64,000 bases of DNA from Pandoraea terrae. Lineage in GTDB: Bacteria; Pseudomonadota; Gammaproteobacteria; Burkholderiales; Burkholderiaceae. The stretch is taken from NCBI RefSeq assembly GCF_902459695.1, contig NZ_CABPRZ010000012.1, forward strand, positions 62,001 through 126,000, given 5' to 3'. Under the pieces are notes generated by a model. It had not been told where the DNA came from. It worked only from the letters and a program-made list of their open reading frames with translations, and did not search any database. Below are positions 17,252 to 25,948 of this stretch, piece after piece. The position numbers were made by a program, and so were the translations under genes. Position 1 is the first letter of the stretch; each line of letters begins with the position of its first letter.

Positions 17252-17968
17252 TCAGGGGATCGGCGGCACGGGCACGTCGGGCTCCAGCTTGCGCCAGATG
17301 AAGCCGATGTGTTCGCGCATGACGCGCCGCGCCTCATCGGGTTGGCGGGCACGAATGGCGTCCCACAACGCCAGATGATGCGCGAGGATGTGTTCCGACG
17401 CCATCTCGCGCAGTTCAAAGAGACCGGCGTTGTTCAACGAGATGTGCTCGTAGAGCATCTTGACGACGCTGCCCTGCAGGTGGCGCAGCATCGCATTGTG
17501 CGACGCATTGGCGAGCGCGGTGTGAAAGTCGCCGTCGAGCCGGGACTCCAGGACCGTGTCGCCGCTCTTGTGCGCCTCGACCAGCCCGTGGACGACCTCG
17601 GCCAAGCGGGCGAGGTCCTCGTCAGTCGCGCGCAACGCGGCCAGATACGCGGTCGTCCCTTCAAGCATCAGGCGAAATTCAAGCATGTCCGGGCGCAACT
17701 CCGGATGGTCCGACACGAGCTGCCGCCATGGCGAAATGAGGCCCGTCTGCAGACGATCGGAAACGTAAATACCCGACGCCGGGCGGCTCTTGAGCAGACC
17801 GCGCGCCACAAGCCGCTGCAATGCCGTGCGCACGGTGGAGCGCGCCGCGCCCATCGATTCGGCCAGCGCGCGTTCGGACGGAATGCGCTCGCCCGGCACC
17901 CACATGCCCTCCAATAACTTCGTTTCGATATCGCGCATGATGCGCTCGGTCACGTTCGGGGTGGTCAC
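17252..17968 (-). CDS. lldR: GntR/FadR-family regulator, likely lactate-responsive LldR
   Basis: A 238-residue FadR-type GntR regulator. The winged helix covers about residues 5-70 (GERIPSERALAESMGAARST, RLVARGLLKSRPASGIYVSD) and the all-helical FCD effector domain follows, with conserved metal-type His residues (DGDFHTALANASHN; EHILAHH). I chose the GTG at 17968, preceded by GAGAGACACC; the frame stays open upstream, but that stretch is unlike the family. It is divergent from lldP-lutABC, as LldR/LutR often is. A palindrome matching the known LldR operator pattern lies between the two. Confidence 0.88.
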   Translation of the reverse strand: MTTPNVTERIMRDIETKLLEGMWVPGERIPSERALAESMGAARSTVRTALQRLVARGLLKSRPASGIYVSDRLQTGLISPWRQLVSDHPELRPDMLEFRLMLEGTTAYLAALRATDEDLARLAEVVHGLVEAHKSGDTVLESRLDGDFHTALANASHNAMLRHLQGSVVKMLYEHISLNNAGLFELREMASEHILAHHLALWDAIRARQPDEARRVMREHIGFIWRKLEPDVPVPPIP

Positions 17969-18079
17969 GGTGTCTCTCAGGCCTGGCAGGCGGATTTCCG
18001 CGCGCGGGGGGCAGCACCGCCGGGAAATGCATGAAGTCCGGAAAGTGTGCCCGAGTCGGGCGGCGGTGTCGACAACGGC

Positions 18080-18096
18080 AACTGGTACTACCAGTT
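18080..18096. promoter_or_regulatory. Candidate LldR operator
   Basis: AACTGGTACTACCAGTT is a perfect 17-base palindrome with a single central base, located between lldR and lldP. Its TGGT...ACCA core resembles the LldR sites known in E. coli (TTGG...CCAA type) and the general FadR-subfamily consensus TNGTNNNACNA. Confidence 0.65.
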
Positions 18097-18256
18097 TGCC
18101 GCGCGCCCCCTTGCGTGACGATGATGCATTCGGCCGGATATCCCGATGCCGTGCCAACCGCGAAACCCGCCTCATCGCCGCCGCCCACGGCATTCCGACA
18201 CGGCGACGGCACGCGGAACAAGTACCAATCGATCACCAAATCGAGGAGACGTTACA

Positions 18257-19963
18257 GTGGAAGTGTGGCTTCAGAACTATGTGCCGGGTGGCACGCTATG
18301 GATCGCGGCGCTGATGGCTGCGCTGCCGATTGTCCTATTTTTCGTCGCACTGGCCGGGCTTCGCATGAAGGCCCATACTGCCGGCGCCCTGACGGTGGCG
18401 CTCGCGCTGACCGTTGCCATCGGCTATTTCGGCATGCCGGCTGGCATGGCCGCGATGTCGGCCGCCTACGGTTTCGCCTATGGCCTGTGGCCGATCGCGT
18501 GGATCATCGTCACGGCGGTGTTCCTGTACCGCGTGGTCGTGAAGACGGGCCAGTTCGACATTATCCGCAGTTCCGTCGTATCGCTGACCGACGACCAACG
18601 CCTGCAGATGCTGCTGATCGGTTTCTCGTTCGGCGCATTCCTTGAAGGCGCGGCGGGTTTCGGCGCTCCGGTGGCGATCACCGCCGCGCTGCTTGTCGGC
18701 CTCGGCTTCCAACCGCTCTACGCAGCCGGCCTCTGCCTCATCGCCAACACCGCGCCGGTTGCCTTCGGTGCGATGGGCATCCCGATCATCGTCGCGGGGC
18801 AAGTCAGCGGTCTGGATGCATTCCATATTGGCGCGATGGCTGGCCGGCAGTTGCCGTTGCTGTCGCTCTTCGTGCCGCTCTGGCTCGTGTTCATCATGGA
18901 CGGCGTGCGTGGCGTCAAGGAAACCTGGCCGGCAGCACTGGTCGCCGGCGGCAGCTTCGCCGTCGCGCAGTACTTCTCGTCGAACCATATCGGACCGGAA
19001 CTGCCGGACATCATCTCCTCGTTGTTCTCGCTCGTGTGTCTGGCCAGCTTCCTCAAGGTCTGGCAACCGAAGACGGCTTATGCACGCGGCACGTCCGGCG
19101 TGAGAGTCTCCGGTGGCGCGGCCGCGCTGGGTGGTTTTGGCGGAGGAGGCGATGCGGCACGCGGCGCGCGTCAACCGTCGCCCTACAGCGGCTGGCAGAT
19201 CCTGCGCGCGTGGTCGCCGTTCCTGATCCTGACCGGCATGGTCACGATCTGGAGCCTGCCAGCCTTCAAGGCTTTGTTCGCCAAGACCGGCGCCCTCGCG
19301 TGGACCGTTCCGTCGTGGCACGTGGCCGGCCTCGATCGCCTGGTCGCGAAGGCCGCGCCGATCGCGGCGAAGCCGATGCCGATCGATGCACTGCTCAAGT
19401 GGGATGTACTGTCCGCGACCGGCACCGCTATCTTCTTCGCCGCGCTGATCTCGATGGCCCTGTTGCGCATGAAGCCGTCTGATGGCGTTCGCAGCTTCAC
19501 CGAAACCGTTTCAGAGCTGAGGAAGCCGATTCTCGCGATCGGGCTGGTGCTGGCCTTCGCGTTCGTCATGAACTACTCCGGCATGTCGACCACCCTCGCG
19601 CTGCTGCTCGCGCACACCGGCGCCGCGTTCCCGTTCTTCTCGCCATTGCTGGGCTGGATGGGCGTGTTCCTGACCGGTTCGGATACATCGTCGAACGCGC
19701 TGTTCTCGGCGCTGCAAAACACCACCGCGCAACAGATCGGCGTATCGAACCTGTTGATGGTCGCGGCCAACACGACCGGCGGCGTGACCGGCAAGATGAT
19801 CTCGCCGCAGTCGATCGCCGTGGCGTGCGCCGCCACCGGCCTGATCGGCAAGGAAGCCGACCTGTTCCGCTTCACCTTTTGGCATAGCCTGATGTTCGTG
19901 GTGTTGGTCGGCCTCATCACGCTGGTGCAGGCCTACTGGCTCACCGGCATGCTGGTCCATTAG
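18257..19963 (+). CDS. lldP: L-lactate permease
   Basis: An LctP-family proton/lactate symporter of 568 residues with about 12-14 membrane helices. Typical segments are [40 protein letters not shown], the late [19 protein letters not shown] and [17 protein letters not shown] Gly-rich cytoplasmic insert lies near residues 285-305. I chose the GTG at 18257, which is preceded by GAGGAG at ideal spacing; the frame is open upstream without family similarity. It is the first gene of a lactate operon with lutABC. Glycolate may also be carried. Confidence 0.95.
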   Translation: MEVWLQNYVPGGTLWIAALMAALPIVLFFVALAGLRMKAHTAGALTVALALTVAIGYFGMPAGMAAMSAAYGFAYGLWPIAWIIVTAVFLYRVVVKTGQFDIIRSSVVSLTDDQRLQMLLIGFSFGAFLEGAAGFGAPVAITAALLVGLGFQPLYAAGLCLIANTAPVAFGAMGIPIIVAGQVSGLDAFHIGAMAGRQLPLLSLFVPLWLVFIMDGVRGVKETWPAALVAGGSFAVAQYFSSNHIGPELPDIISSLFSLVCLASFLKVWQPKTAYARGTSGVRVSGGAAALGGFGGGGDAARGARQPSPYSGWQILRAWSPFLILTGMVTIWSLPAFKALFAKTGALAWTVPSWHVAGLDRLVAKAAPIAAKPMPIDALLKWDVLSATGTAIFFAALISMALLRMKPSDGVRSFTETVSELRKPILAIGLVLAFAFVMNYSGMSTTLALLLAHTGAAFPFFSPLLGWMGVFLTGSDTSSNALFSALQNTTAQQIGVSNLLMVAANTTGGVTGKMISPQSIAVACAATGLIGKEADLFRFTFWHSLMFVVLVGLITLVQAYWLTGMLVH

Positions 19964-20052
19964 GGCCTGCTCACACCTGGCCCGACACTTCCGCCGCGCA
20001 GGGTACCCGCCATGCGCGGTGGAAGCTTTGCAATCGCTGGAGAGATTTCCCC

Positions 20053-20817
20053 ATGAAAGTGGCCTTGTTCGTGCCCTGCTTTATCGACGCCCTGTTCCCC
20101 GAAGTCGGCATCGCCACCCTGGCACTGCTCGAAAAGCTCGGCGTGACGGTCGAGTATCCCCGCCGTCAGACGTGCTGCGGACAGCCGCTCGCCAACAACG
20201 GCTGCGAAGCCGACGCGGCTGGCGCCGAGACCCTTTTCGTCGAAAATTTCGCCGGCTACGACTATATCGTCGCGCCTTCGTCATCCTGCGTGCACCATGT
20301 GCGCAAACATCTGACGGCCGTGGACGAATCCGCGCGCTCTGCCCAGGTGCGCACCAATACCTATGAACTGACCGAATTCCTGCATGATGTACTGAAAGTC
20401 CGGGCGTTTCCGTGGGCCGAATTCCCGCACACGGTCGGCCTGCACAACAGCTGCAGCGCGATCCGTCATCTGCATGCTGCGTCGGCCAGCGAGATTCCCG
20501 GCGAGCCCTGGTCGAAGGCGCGCAACCTGCTCGCGGGCGTGCGCGGCCTGACGTTCGCCGCCCCTGCCCGCCCCGACGAATGCTGCGGCTTCGGCGGCAC
20601 GTTCGCCGTCAGCGAGGAAGCGGTGTCCGTTCGCATGGGACAGGACAAGGTGCGCGACCATTCGGCAGCCGGCGCCGAAGTCATCGTCTCCGCAGACATG
20701 TCCTGCCTGATGCACCAACGCGGCTGCGCGGCCCGTGCGCATATGCCAATGCAATTCCTGCATATCGCGCAGGTCCTCAACGGGACGACGCTCGCCGCCG
20801 CCGGGGTGGCCGCATGA
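20053..20817 (+). CDS. lutA: Lactate utilisation protein A (iron-sulfur oxidoreductase subunit)
   Basis: The LutA subunit of the LutABC L-lactate dehydrogenase complex, which oxidises lactate to pyruvate without the flavin enzyme LldD. Its 254 residues carry two cysteine-rich CCG domains: one with VPCFIDALFPEV ... QTCCGQPLANNGC ... SSSC, the second with HNSCSA ... DECCGFGGTFAVSEEAVS ... DMSCLMHQRG. These bind iron-sulfur centres. It starts 89 bases after lldP and overlaps lutB by 4 bases (ATGA). Confidence 0.94.
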   Translation: MKVALFVPCFIDALFPEVGIATLALLEKLGVTVEYPRRQTCCGQPLANNGCEADAAGAETLFVENFAGYDYIVAPSSSCVHHVRKHLTAVDESARSAQVRTNTYELTEFLHDVLKVRAFPWAEFPHTVGLHNSCSAIRHLHAASASEIPGEPWSKARNLLAGVRGLTFAAPARPDECCGFGGTFAVSEEAVSVRMGQDKVRDHSAAGAEVIVSADMSCLMHQRGCAARAHMPMQFLHIAQVLNGTTLAAAGVAA

Positions 20818-22202
20818 AGCCCACCGGACGCGTCGATCACGCCAAGGCGGCGCAGGCGTTTCTCGCGAAGACGGAACACGTGGCCTTCCATGACAAGCGG
20901 CTGTGGGACCTGCGCCAGAAACGCGACGGTCAGGCCGCCGGCATCGGCGAATGGGAAACGTTGCGCACGCTCGCCTCGCAGATCAAGGAGCATACGCTCT
21001 CGCGGCTGGCCGACTATCTCGCGCAGTTCGCTGCCAACGCCGAAGCGAATGGCGTGAAGGTCCATTGGGCGCTCGACGCCGCCGCACACAATGCCGTGGT
21101 CCACGACATTCTGGCCGCGCACGACGTGAAGACTCTCGTCAAAAGCAAATCCATGCTGACGGACGAATGCGAGCTTCGCGAATACCTTGAGCCGCGCGGC
21201 ATCCGCGTGATGGAGACGGACCTCGGCGAACGTATCCAGCAGCTCGACAACCAGCCGCCGTCGCATGTGGTCGTGCCGGCCGTGCACAAGCTGCGCGGCG
21301 ACGTCGCCGAGCTGTTCGGCCGCACGCTCGGCACCGATCCGGCCAACGACGACGTGCACTACCTTGCCGAGAGCCAGCGCATGACCACGCGCCCGGCGTT
21401 CCTCGAAGCCGGTGCGGGCATGACCGGCTGCAATTTCGCCGTCGCGGAAACAGGCACGGTCGTGGTGTGCACCAACGAAGGCAATGCGGACCTGTCGGCG
21501 AATGTGCCGCCCGTTCACATCGTGTCCCTCGGCATCGAAAAACTGATACCACGGATGGCCGATCTCGGCGTGTTCATCCGCCTGCTCTCGCGCAGCGCGC
21601 TCGGCTCGCCCATCACGCAATACACGTCGCATTTCCGCATGCCCCGGCCCGGTACGGAGATGCACTTCGTGATCGTCGATAACGGCCGCTCGGCGCGGCT
21701 CGCCATGGACGACTTCTGGTATTCGCTCAAGTGCATCCGCTGCGGCGCGTGCATGAATACGTGCCCGGTCTACCGGCGCAGCGGCGGATTGTCATACGGC
21801 AGCACGTACGCCGGGCCCATCGGCGCGATTCTGAATCCGGCGTCGGATTTGAAACGCTTTTCCGCGCTGCCGTTCGCGTCGACCATGAATGGAAGTTGCA
21901 CCAACGTCTGTCCGGTAAGGATCAATATCCACGAGCAGTTGTACAAGTGGCGGCAGATCATCGCGGAAGAAGGCGAGTTGCCGCGCGTGAAGCGCGGCCT
22001 CATCAAGGTTGCGGGCAAATTGCTGGCGAATCCGGTGCTGTACCGCGCGTCCGTCAAATCGATGAACGCCGCCCTGCACCGGCTGCCCAATCTCGTGCTG
22101 TACAACCCGCTCAACACGTGGGGCAAGCAGCGCGATCTGCCTGAACCGCCGAAACAGACGTTCCGCGATTGGTACGAAGCCACGCGAGGCAACCAGCCAT
22201 GA
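20814..22202 (+). CDS. lutB: Lactate utilisation protein B (4Fe-4S ferredoxin-type subunit)
   Basis: The LutB subunit of 462 residues. An LUD domain (VKVHWALDAAAHNAVVHDIL through AVAETGTVVVCTNEGNADLS) is followed by two 4Fe-4S motifs, CIRCGACMNTCPVYRRSGG and CTNVCPVRINI, and a C-terminal segment as in YkgF. It should pass electrons from lactate towards the quinone pool together with LutA and LutC. The ATG at 20814 overlaps the lutA stop; the frame is open further upstream but only within lutA. Confidence 0.94.
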   Translation: MKPTGRVDHAKAAQAFLAKTEHVAFHDKRLWDLRQKRDGQAAGIGEWETLRTLASQIKEHTLSRLADYLAQFAANAEANGVKVHWALDAAAHNAVVHDILAAHDVKTLVKSKSMLTDECELREYLEPRGIRVMETDLGERIQQLDNQPPSHVVVPAVHKLRGDVAELFGRTLGTDPANDDVHYLAESQRMTTRPAFLEAGAGMTGCNFAVAETGTVVVCTNEGNADLSANVPPVHIVSLGIEKLIPRMADLGVFIRLLSRSALGSPITQYTSHFRMPRPGTEMHFVIVDNGRSARLAMDDFWYSLKCIRCGACMNTCPVYRRSGGLSYGSTYAGPIGAILNPASDLKRFSALPFASTMNGSCTNVCPVRINIHEQLYKWRQIIAEEGELPRVKRGLIKVAGKLLANPVLYRASVKSMNAALHRLPNLVLYNPLNTWGKQRDLPEPPKQTFRDWYEATRGNQP

Positions 22203-22876
22203 ACACGACGAAAGACGAATTCCTGACGCGCGTGCGCGCGGCGCAACGCGTGGCGATGACCGGCGGGCAATGGACGCCTGCGCAAGCGGCGCATACGCAA
22301 GCGGCGCACGCGTACGCCCCCTACCCGCTGCCTGAACTGCCGCGGTTTGCAACGCCGCACGGCGATCGGCTCGCACGGTTCTGCGCGAACCTGACGACCA
22401 TGGGCGGCGAACACGTTGCGCTTGACAGCGCAACCGCGCTGCCGGCATGGCTCGCCGAACGCTTTCCGGGCGTCGTGCTGGTGAGCGCAACGCCCGAAGC
22501 AACGTCCGCTGCGCCGCTCGACCTGACGCGCCCGCCGGCGCATCTGCATGACGTGGAAGTGGGCATCGTACGGGCGCGCTACGGCGTGGCCGAAACCGGC
22601 TCGTTGTGGCTCTCCGAAGCCGAGTATGGCGTGAACGCGCTCGGTTATCTGGTTCAGCATCTCGTCGTGCTGCTCGATCCGGCCGCTATCGTCGACGGAC
22701 TGCAGGACATCTACCGCTTGCCGGACTTCCATGAAGCGCGCTACGCCGTGCTGGTGACGGGCCCCTCCGCGACCGCCGACATCGAGGGCGTGCTGATCCA
22801 GGGGGCGCAAGGGGTGCGCTCGTTGACGGTGATCCTGACTGCGGCAAATTGTCGCGCGGCGGAAAATTCGGGATGA
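22199..22876 (+). CDS. lutC: Lactate utilisation protein C (LUD domain)
   Basis: The third subunit of the LutABC complex, a 225-residue LUD-domain protein. Typical motifs are GIVRARYGVAETGSLWLSEA and the C-terminal GPSATADIEGVLIQGAQGVR, the conserved GPSxTADIE...GxHGP-like signature of LutC/YkgG, here with GAQG instead of GxHG. The start overlaps the lutB stop (ATGA). Residues 20-40 (an Ala/Gln/Thr/His-rich stretch) are a poorly conserved linker. Confidence 0.92.
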   Translation: MNTTKDEFLTRVRAAQRVAMTGGQWTPAQAAHTQAAHAYAPYPLPELPRFATPHGDRLARFCANLTTMGGEHVALDSATALPAWLAERFPGVVLVSATPEATSAAPLDLTRPPAHLHDVEVGIVRARYGVAETGSLWLSEAEYGVNALGYLVQHLVVLLDPAAIVDGLQDIYRLPDFHEARYAVLVTGPSATADIEGVLIQGAQGVRSLTVILTAANCRAAENSG

Positions 22877-22957
22877 GAATCGTTTACCGAATTCCGGGGC
22901 GCGCCTACAATGCCGGGTCCCCCCTTAGTAACTTCCCCCCTCCTTTCCAGGTCCGGC

Positions 22958-23404
22958 ATGCGCAAGCTTCGTCTGCATCGCGTCGCAATCGGGATCGCGT
23001 TGCTCGCGATCCTGCTGGCGTCGCTCATGCCGGCAATCGCGCAATGGCGTGCGGCGCTCACAGCCGATCCGTTTGCGGTCTATTGCGCGACACAAGCGTC
23101 CGCTGACGCCCCCGCGACCGCCCGTTCCGCGCATGCGTCGCCCGGACCGCATGCCGAACAAACGGCGCTCACCGGCGAAGGCCACGAAGGCCACGGCCAC
23201 ACGCTCGCCTCCGCCGACCATTGGGAGAAGTGCGGCTACTGCACGTTGTTGGCGCATCAGCCGCTGTTCACCACCGTTTTCGCCACACCCGGGCTCGACG
23301 CCCCACAGGGTGCCGACGCAGCGCTGAGCGCGCCGGCACCCTTTCACCCGCGCATGCCATTCCCTGCGGCACGCGCACGGGCGCCGCCCCTCCTCGCTTC
23401 CTGA
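22958..23404 (+). CDS. DUF2946 family protein, His- and Cys-bearing, beside a TonB receptor
   Basis: A 148-residue protein with one N-terminal membrane segment (GIALLAILLASLMPAIAQW), then an exported domain with the His-rich string GEGHEGHGHTLASADHWEKC and the pair CGYC. This fits DUF2946, a family often found beside TonB-dependent copper receptors. It may bind copper or another metal at the periplasmic face; no function is proven. AGG lies before the ATG. The TonB-dependent receptor follows on the same strand 147 bases later. Confidence 0.78.
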   Translation: MRKLRLHRVAIGIALLAILLASLMPAIAQWRAALTADPFAVYCATQASADAPATARSAHASPGPHAEQTALTGEGHEGHGHTLASADHWEKCGYCTLLAHQPLFTTVFATPGLDAPQGADAALSAPAPFHPRMPFPAARARAPPLLAS

Positions 23405-23551
23405 ACACCCGGTCGCCTCACGCGGCGCACACACCTTTTCAAAAAACAACTGACACATGGCTCGCCGGCCACCGGCGCGCACGTGTGCGTTGGCTCGGCC
23501 TGCGCACGCGTGCACGCGCGACGCTCGACGCCGAGCCGCAGGAGAACCAAC

Positions 23552-25690
23552 ATGCTTCGCCCAACGCCTTTTCATCGCGCCACGATTCTGCTTTTTGCCT
23601 CGCTGGCCGTGTTCGGAAGTGCGCCTGCTTTTGCCCTGACGACGGACGCGGATGCGGACACGGCCGCAACCGCGACGACCGTTGCGCAGGTGCCCGCTGC
23701 CACGCTTCCCGCCACCACGGTGACCGCCGCGCCTGAGTCGTTGACGTCGCCCGGCGTCGTCCAGCAACGCCGTCAACTGTTCCAGACGACGGGTTCGGTC
23801 GGGTTCGTCGACGCCGACGCGTACCAGAATACCTACGCGTTCAATTTGCGCGACGTGCTCAAGGACACGCCGGGCGTCTATGTCCAGAACCGCTACGGTC
23901 AGGAGCTTCGCCTGTCGGTCCGGGGATCGGGCATCGCACGCGGCTATCACGTTCGCGGGATCGACCTCCTGCAGGACGGCATCCCGACCAATCTGGCCGA
24001 CGGCAGCGGCGACTTCTACCAGATCGATCCGTTGGCCTTGCGCTCGGCCGAGGTCTATAAAGGCGGCAATGGCCTCGCTTACGGCGCAACGACGCTCGGC
24101 GGTGCGATCAATTTCGTGACGCCGACCGCCTACACCGCCGAAGCGCCAAACGTGTTCCGCATCGATGGCGGCAGCTTTGGCACCGTGCGTGCGAGCGCCC
24201 AAATGTCGCGCATCCATGGTCCGCTCGACGCCATCGCCACGCTGTCCGTCAATCGTGCCGACGGCTTCCGCGACCACGACAAGGGCACCTATGCGCAGTT
24301 CAACGCCAATTTCGGCTACCGCTTCACGCCGAACGTCGAGACACGGTTTTTCGTCGGCGCGTACATTGTCGACCAGAAGCTGCCGGGTGCCCTGTCTCTG
24401 TATGACGCGCTGAACAACCCGACCAAGGCGGCCGCGTCGGCGCTGTCAGGCGATCAGGCACGCAATACGCGAACGGAACGCCTGGGTAACCTCACGACGA
24501 TCCGCCTTGACGTCGGTCGGCTCGATATTGCCTCGTGGCTGATTCACAAAAGCCTGTATCACCCGATTTTCCAGGTCCTCGATCAGGACGGTTGGACATA
24601 TGGCGTGGCCCCGCGCTACACCGCCAACCTGACTGTCGCCGGCATGCGCAATGACCTGATTGTCGGTGCACGTTTCTTCGGCGGCAACACGAAGGCACTG
24701 CAGTTCGTCAACAACGGCGGCTCGCGGGGCGCGCAGACGCTCGATTCGCGGCAGAACGCGTACAACTATGAGGCGTACTTCGAGAACCGCCTGTTCTTCC
24801 TGCCGACGGTCGGGTTGATGGTCGGCGCAAAGGCCTATCGCGACGTGCGGCAGTACGTCGACCGTGGCGGACGGCCCGCCGATCCGAACTACCGGTCGAC
24901 GCGTGCCGCCTACGCCGGCATCAATCCGAAAATCGGTCTGTTGTGGGAGCCGCGCAAGGATGTGCAGGCGTTCATCGACGTCACACGCAATGCCGACGTC
25001 CCGGACTTCGGGGATCTCTCGCAAACCTTTGGCGCGACCTCGCGATTCGTGCCGCTGGCCGCCCAGCACGCCTGGACGATCGAAGCAGGCACGCGCGGCA
25101 AGCTCGGCCGCGTGGCATGGGACGTGACCGGCTATCGCTCGCTCGTGCGCGATCAACTGCTGCAGTTCACGACAACCGCCGATATTCCCGCGTCGACGTT
25201 CAACGCCAACAAGACGGTGCTGCAAGGGCTGGAAGTGGGTGCGTCCGTCGATTTGTTCGAGGACGTCGTGGCCACGGGTGATCGCGTGACACTCTCGCAG
25301 CTCTGGAACTACAGCGACTTCCGTTTCAAGGACGACCCGCAATACGGGGGTAACCGTATCGCGGGCGTGCCGGCGAATGTGCTGCGCACAACCCTCGGTT
25401 ACGCATGGCCGAAGCACTTCCAGATCGCCGCCACGCTGGACTGGGTGCCGGCGGGCGCGTATGCCGATTACGCCAACACGTTGCGTGTGCCGGGCTATGC
25501 GTTGATCGGGCTGCAGGGGTCCTACGAACTGCACCGTGGCGTCACGCTGTACGTCGACGCACGCAATCTGACGAACAAGCGCTATGTCAGCGATCTGAGC
25601 ACGATTACCGACGCACGTAAGGCGAGCACGGCGATGTTCTATCCGGGCGACGGGCGCAGCGTGTTTGCAGGTGTGCGGATGACGTTCTGA
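23552..25690 (+). CDS. TonB-dependent outer membrane receptor
   Basis: A 712-residue TonB-dependent transporter. A signal peptide ends near residue 30 (VFGSAPAFA), a TonB-box-like stretch LPATTVTA follows, and the plug domain has FNLRDVLKDTPGVYVQNRYG, SVRGSGIARGYHVRGIDLLQ and GNGLAYGATTLGGAINFVTP. A 22-strand barrel ends in the aromatic C-terminus RSVFAGVRMTF. AGGAG precedes the ATG. The adjacent DUF2946 gene suggests a metal such as copper as the ligand, but FecA-like siderophore uptake is equally compatible. I saw no Fur box upstream and no FecIR pair. Confidence 0.9.
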   Translation: MLRPTPFHRATILLFASLAVFGSAPAFALTTDADADTAATATTVAQVPAATLPATTVTAAPESLTSPGVVQQRRQLFQTTGSVGFVDADAYQNTYAFNLRDVLKDTPGVYVQNRYGQELRLSVRGSGIARGYHVRGIDLLQDGIPTNLADGSGDFYQIDPLALRSAEVYKGGNGLAYGATTLGGAINFVTPTAYTAEAPNVFRIDGGSFGTVRASAQMSRIHGPLDAIATLSVNRADGFRDHDKGTYAQFNANFGYRFTPNVETRFFVGAYIVDQKLPGALSLYDALNNPTKAAASALSGDQARNTRTERLGNLTTIRLDVGRLDIASWLIHKSLYHPIFQVLDQDGWTYGVAPRYTANLTVAGMRNDLIVGARFFGGNTKALQFVNNGGSRGAQTLDSRQNAYNYEAYFENRLFFLPTVGLMVGAKAYRDVRQYVDRGGRPADPNYRSTRAAYAGINPKIGLLWEPRKDVQAFIDVTRNADVPDFGDLSQTFGATSRFVPLAAQHAWTIEAGTRGKLGRVAWDVTGYRSLVRDQLLQFTTTADIPASTFNANKTVLQGLEVGASVDLFEDVVATGDRVTLSQLWNYSDFRFKDDPQYGGNRIAGVPANVLRTTLGYAWPKHFQIAATLDWVPAGAYADYANTLRVPGYALIGLQGSYELHRGVTLYVDARNLTNKRYVSDLSTITDARKASTAMFYPGDGRSVFAGVRMTF

Positions 25691-25708
25691 GGTTTGCCTG
25701 AGAATCCC

Positions 25709-25738
25709 GTCGATCGCCCTCCGTGGCGGGCGATCGAC
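25709..25738 (+). terminator. Perfect hairpin just after the TonB receptor
   Basis: GTCGATCGCCC and GGGCGATCGAC pair over 11 bases around an 8-base loop, 18 bases after the stop. There is no T run, so it may be a 3'-stabilising or Rho-assisted structure. Confidence 0.45.
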
Positions 25739-25886
25739 ATCCAGGCTGGCGAATCCGGATTCCTGAAATAAGAATTATCCCAATCCACAACCGGCGAAAT
25801 GCGCCCAGAATACGGGACTTTCGTGGCATCTACGCCGCCAGATGTTGCCCAACCTCCTTGGCCGGTGTCGCGAGCATCGGCCTTTA
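25739..25886. other. Gap between two hairpins after the TonB receptor
   Basis: About 150 bases without a plausible protein gene, bounded on the left by a hairpin and on the right by a strong plus-strand terminator. It could be receptor 3' UTR or a small RNA. No clear promoter was found, so no RNA gene is called. Confidence 0.35.
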
Positions 25887-25913
25887 GCCCCGCCTGGCGG
25901 GGCAATTTTTTTT
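25887..25913 (+). terminator. Strong Rho-independent terminator
   Basis: GCCCCGCC and GGCGGGGC pair around a single T and are followed by AATTTTTTTT. It points rightward, 197 bases after the TonB receptor stop and just before the end of the convergent haemagglutinin-like gene. Confidence 0.82.
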
Positions 25914-25948
25914 AGCGCGCCGTGCAACGTCCTTGCGACCGCCGGACG

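Noticed and set aside
17969-18193. Longer N-terminus for lldR
   Set aside because: The extra 75 residues are Arg/Cys-rich, would overlap the operator region and have no similarity to GntR proteins; GTG 17968 has a proper ribosome binding site.
22925-24277. A 450-codon minus-strand frame opposite the DUF2946 and TonB receptor genes
   Set aside because: It overlaps two recognised plus-strand proteins and has no recognisable domain.
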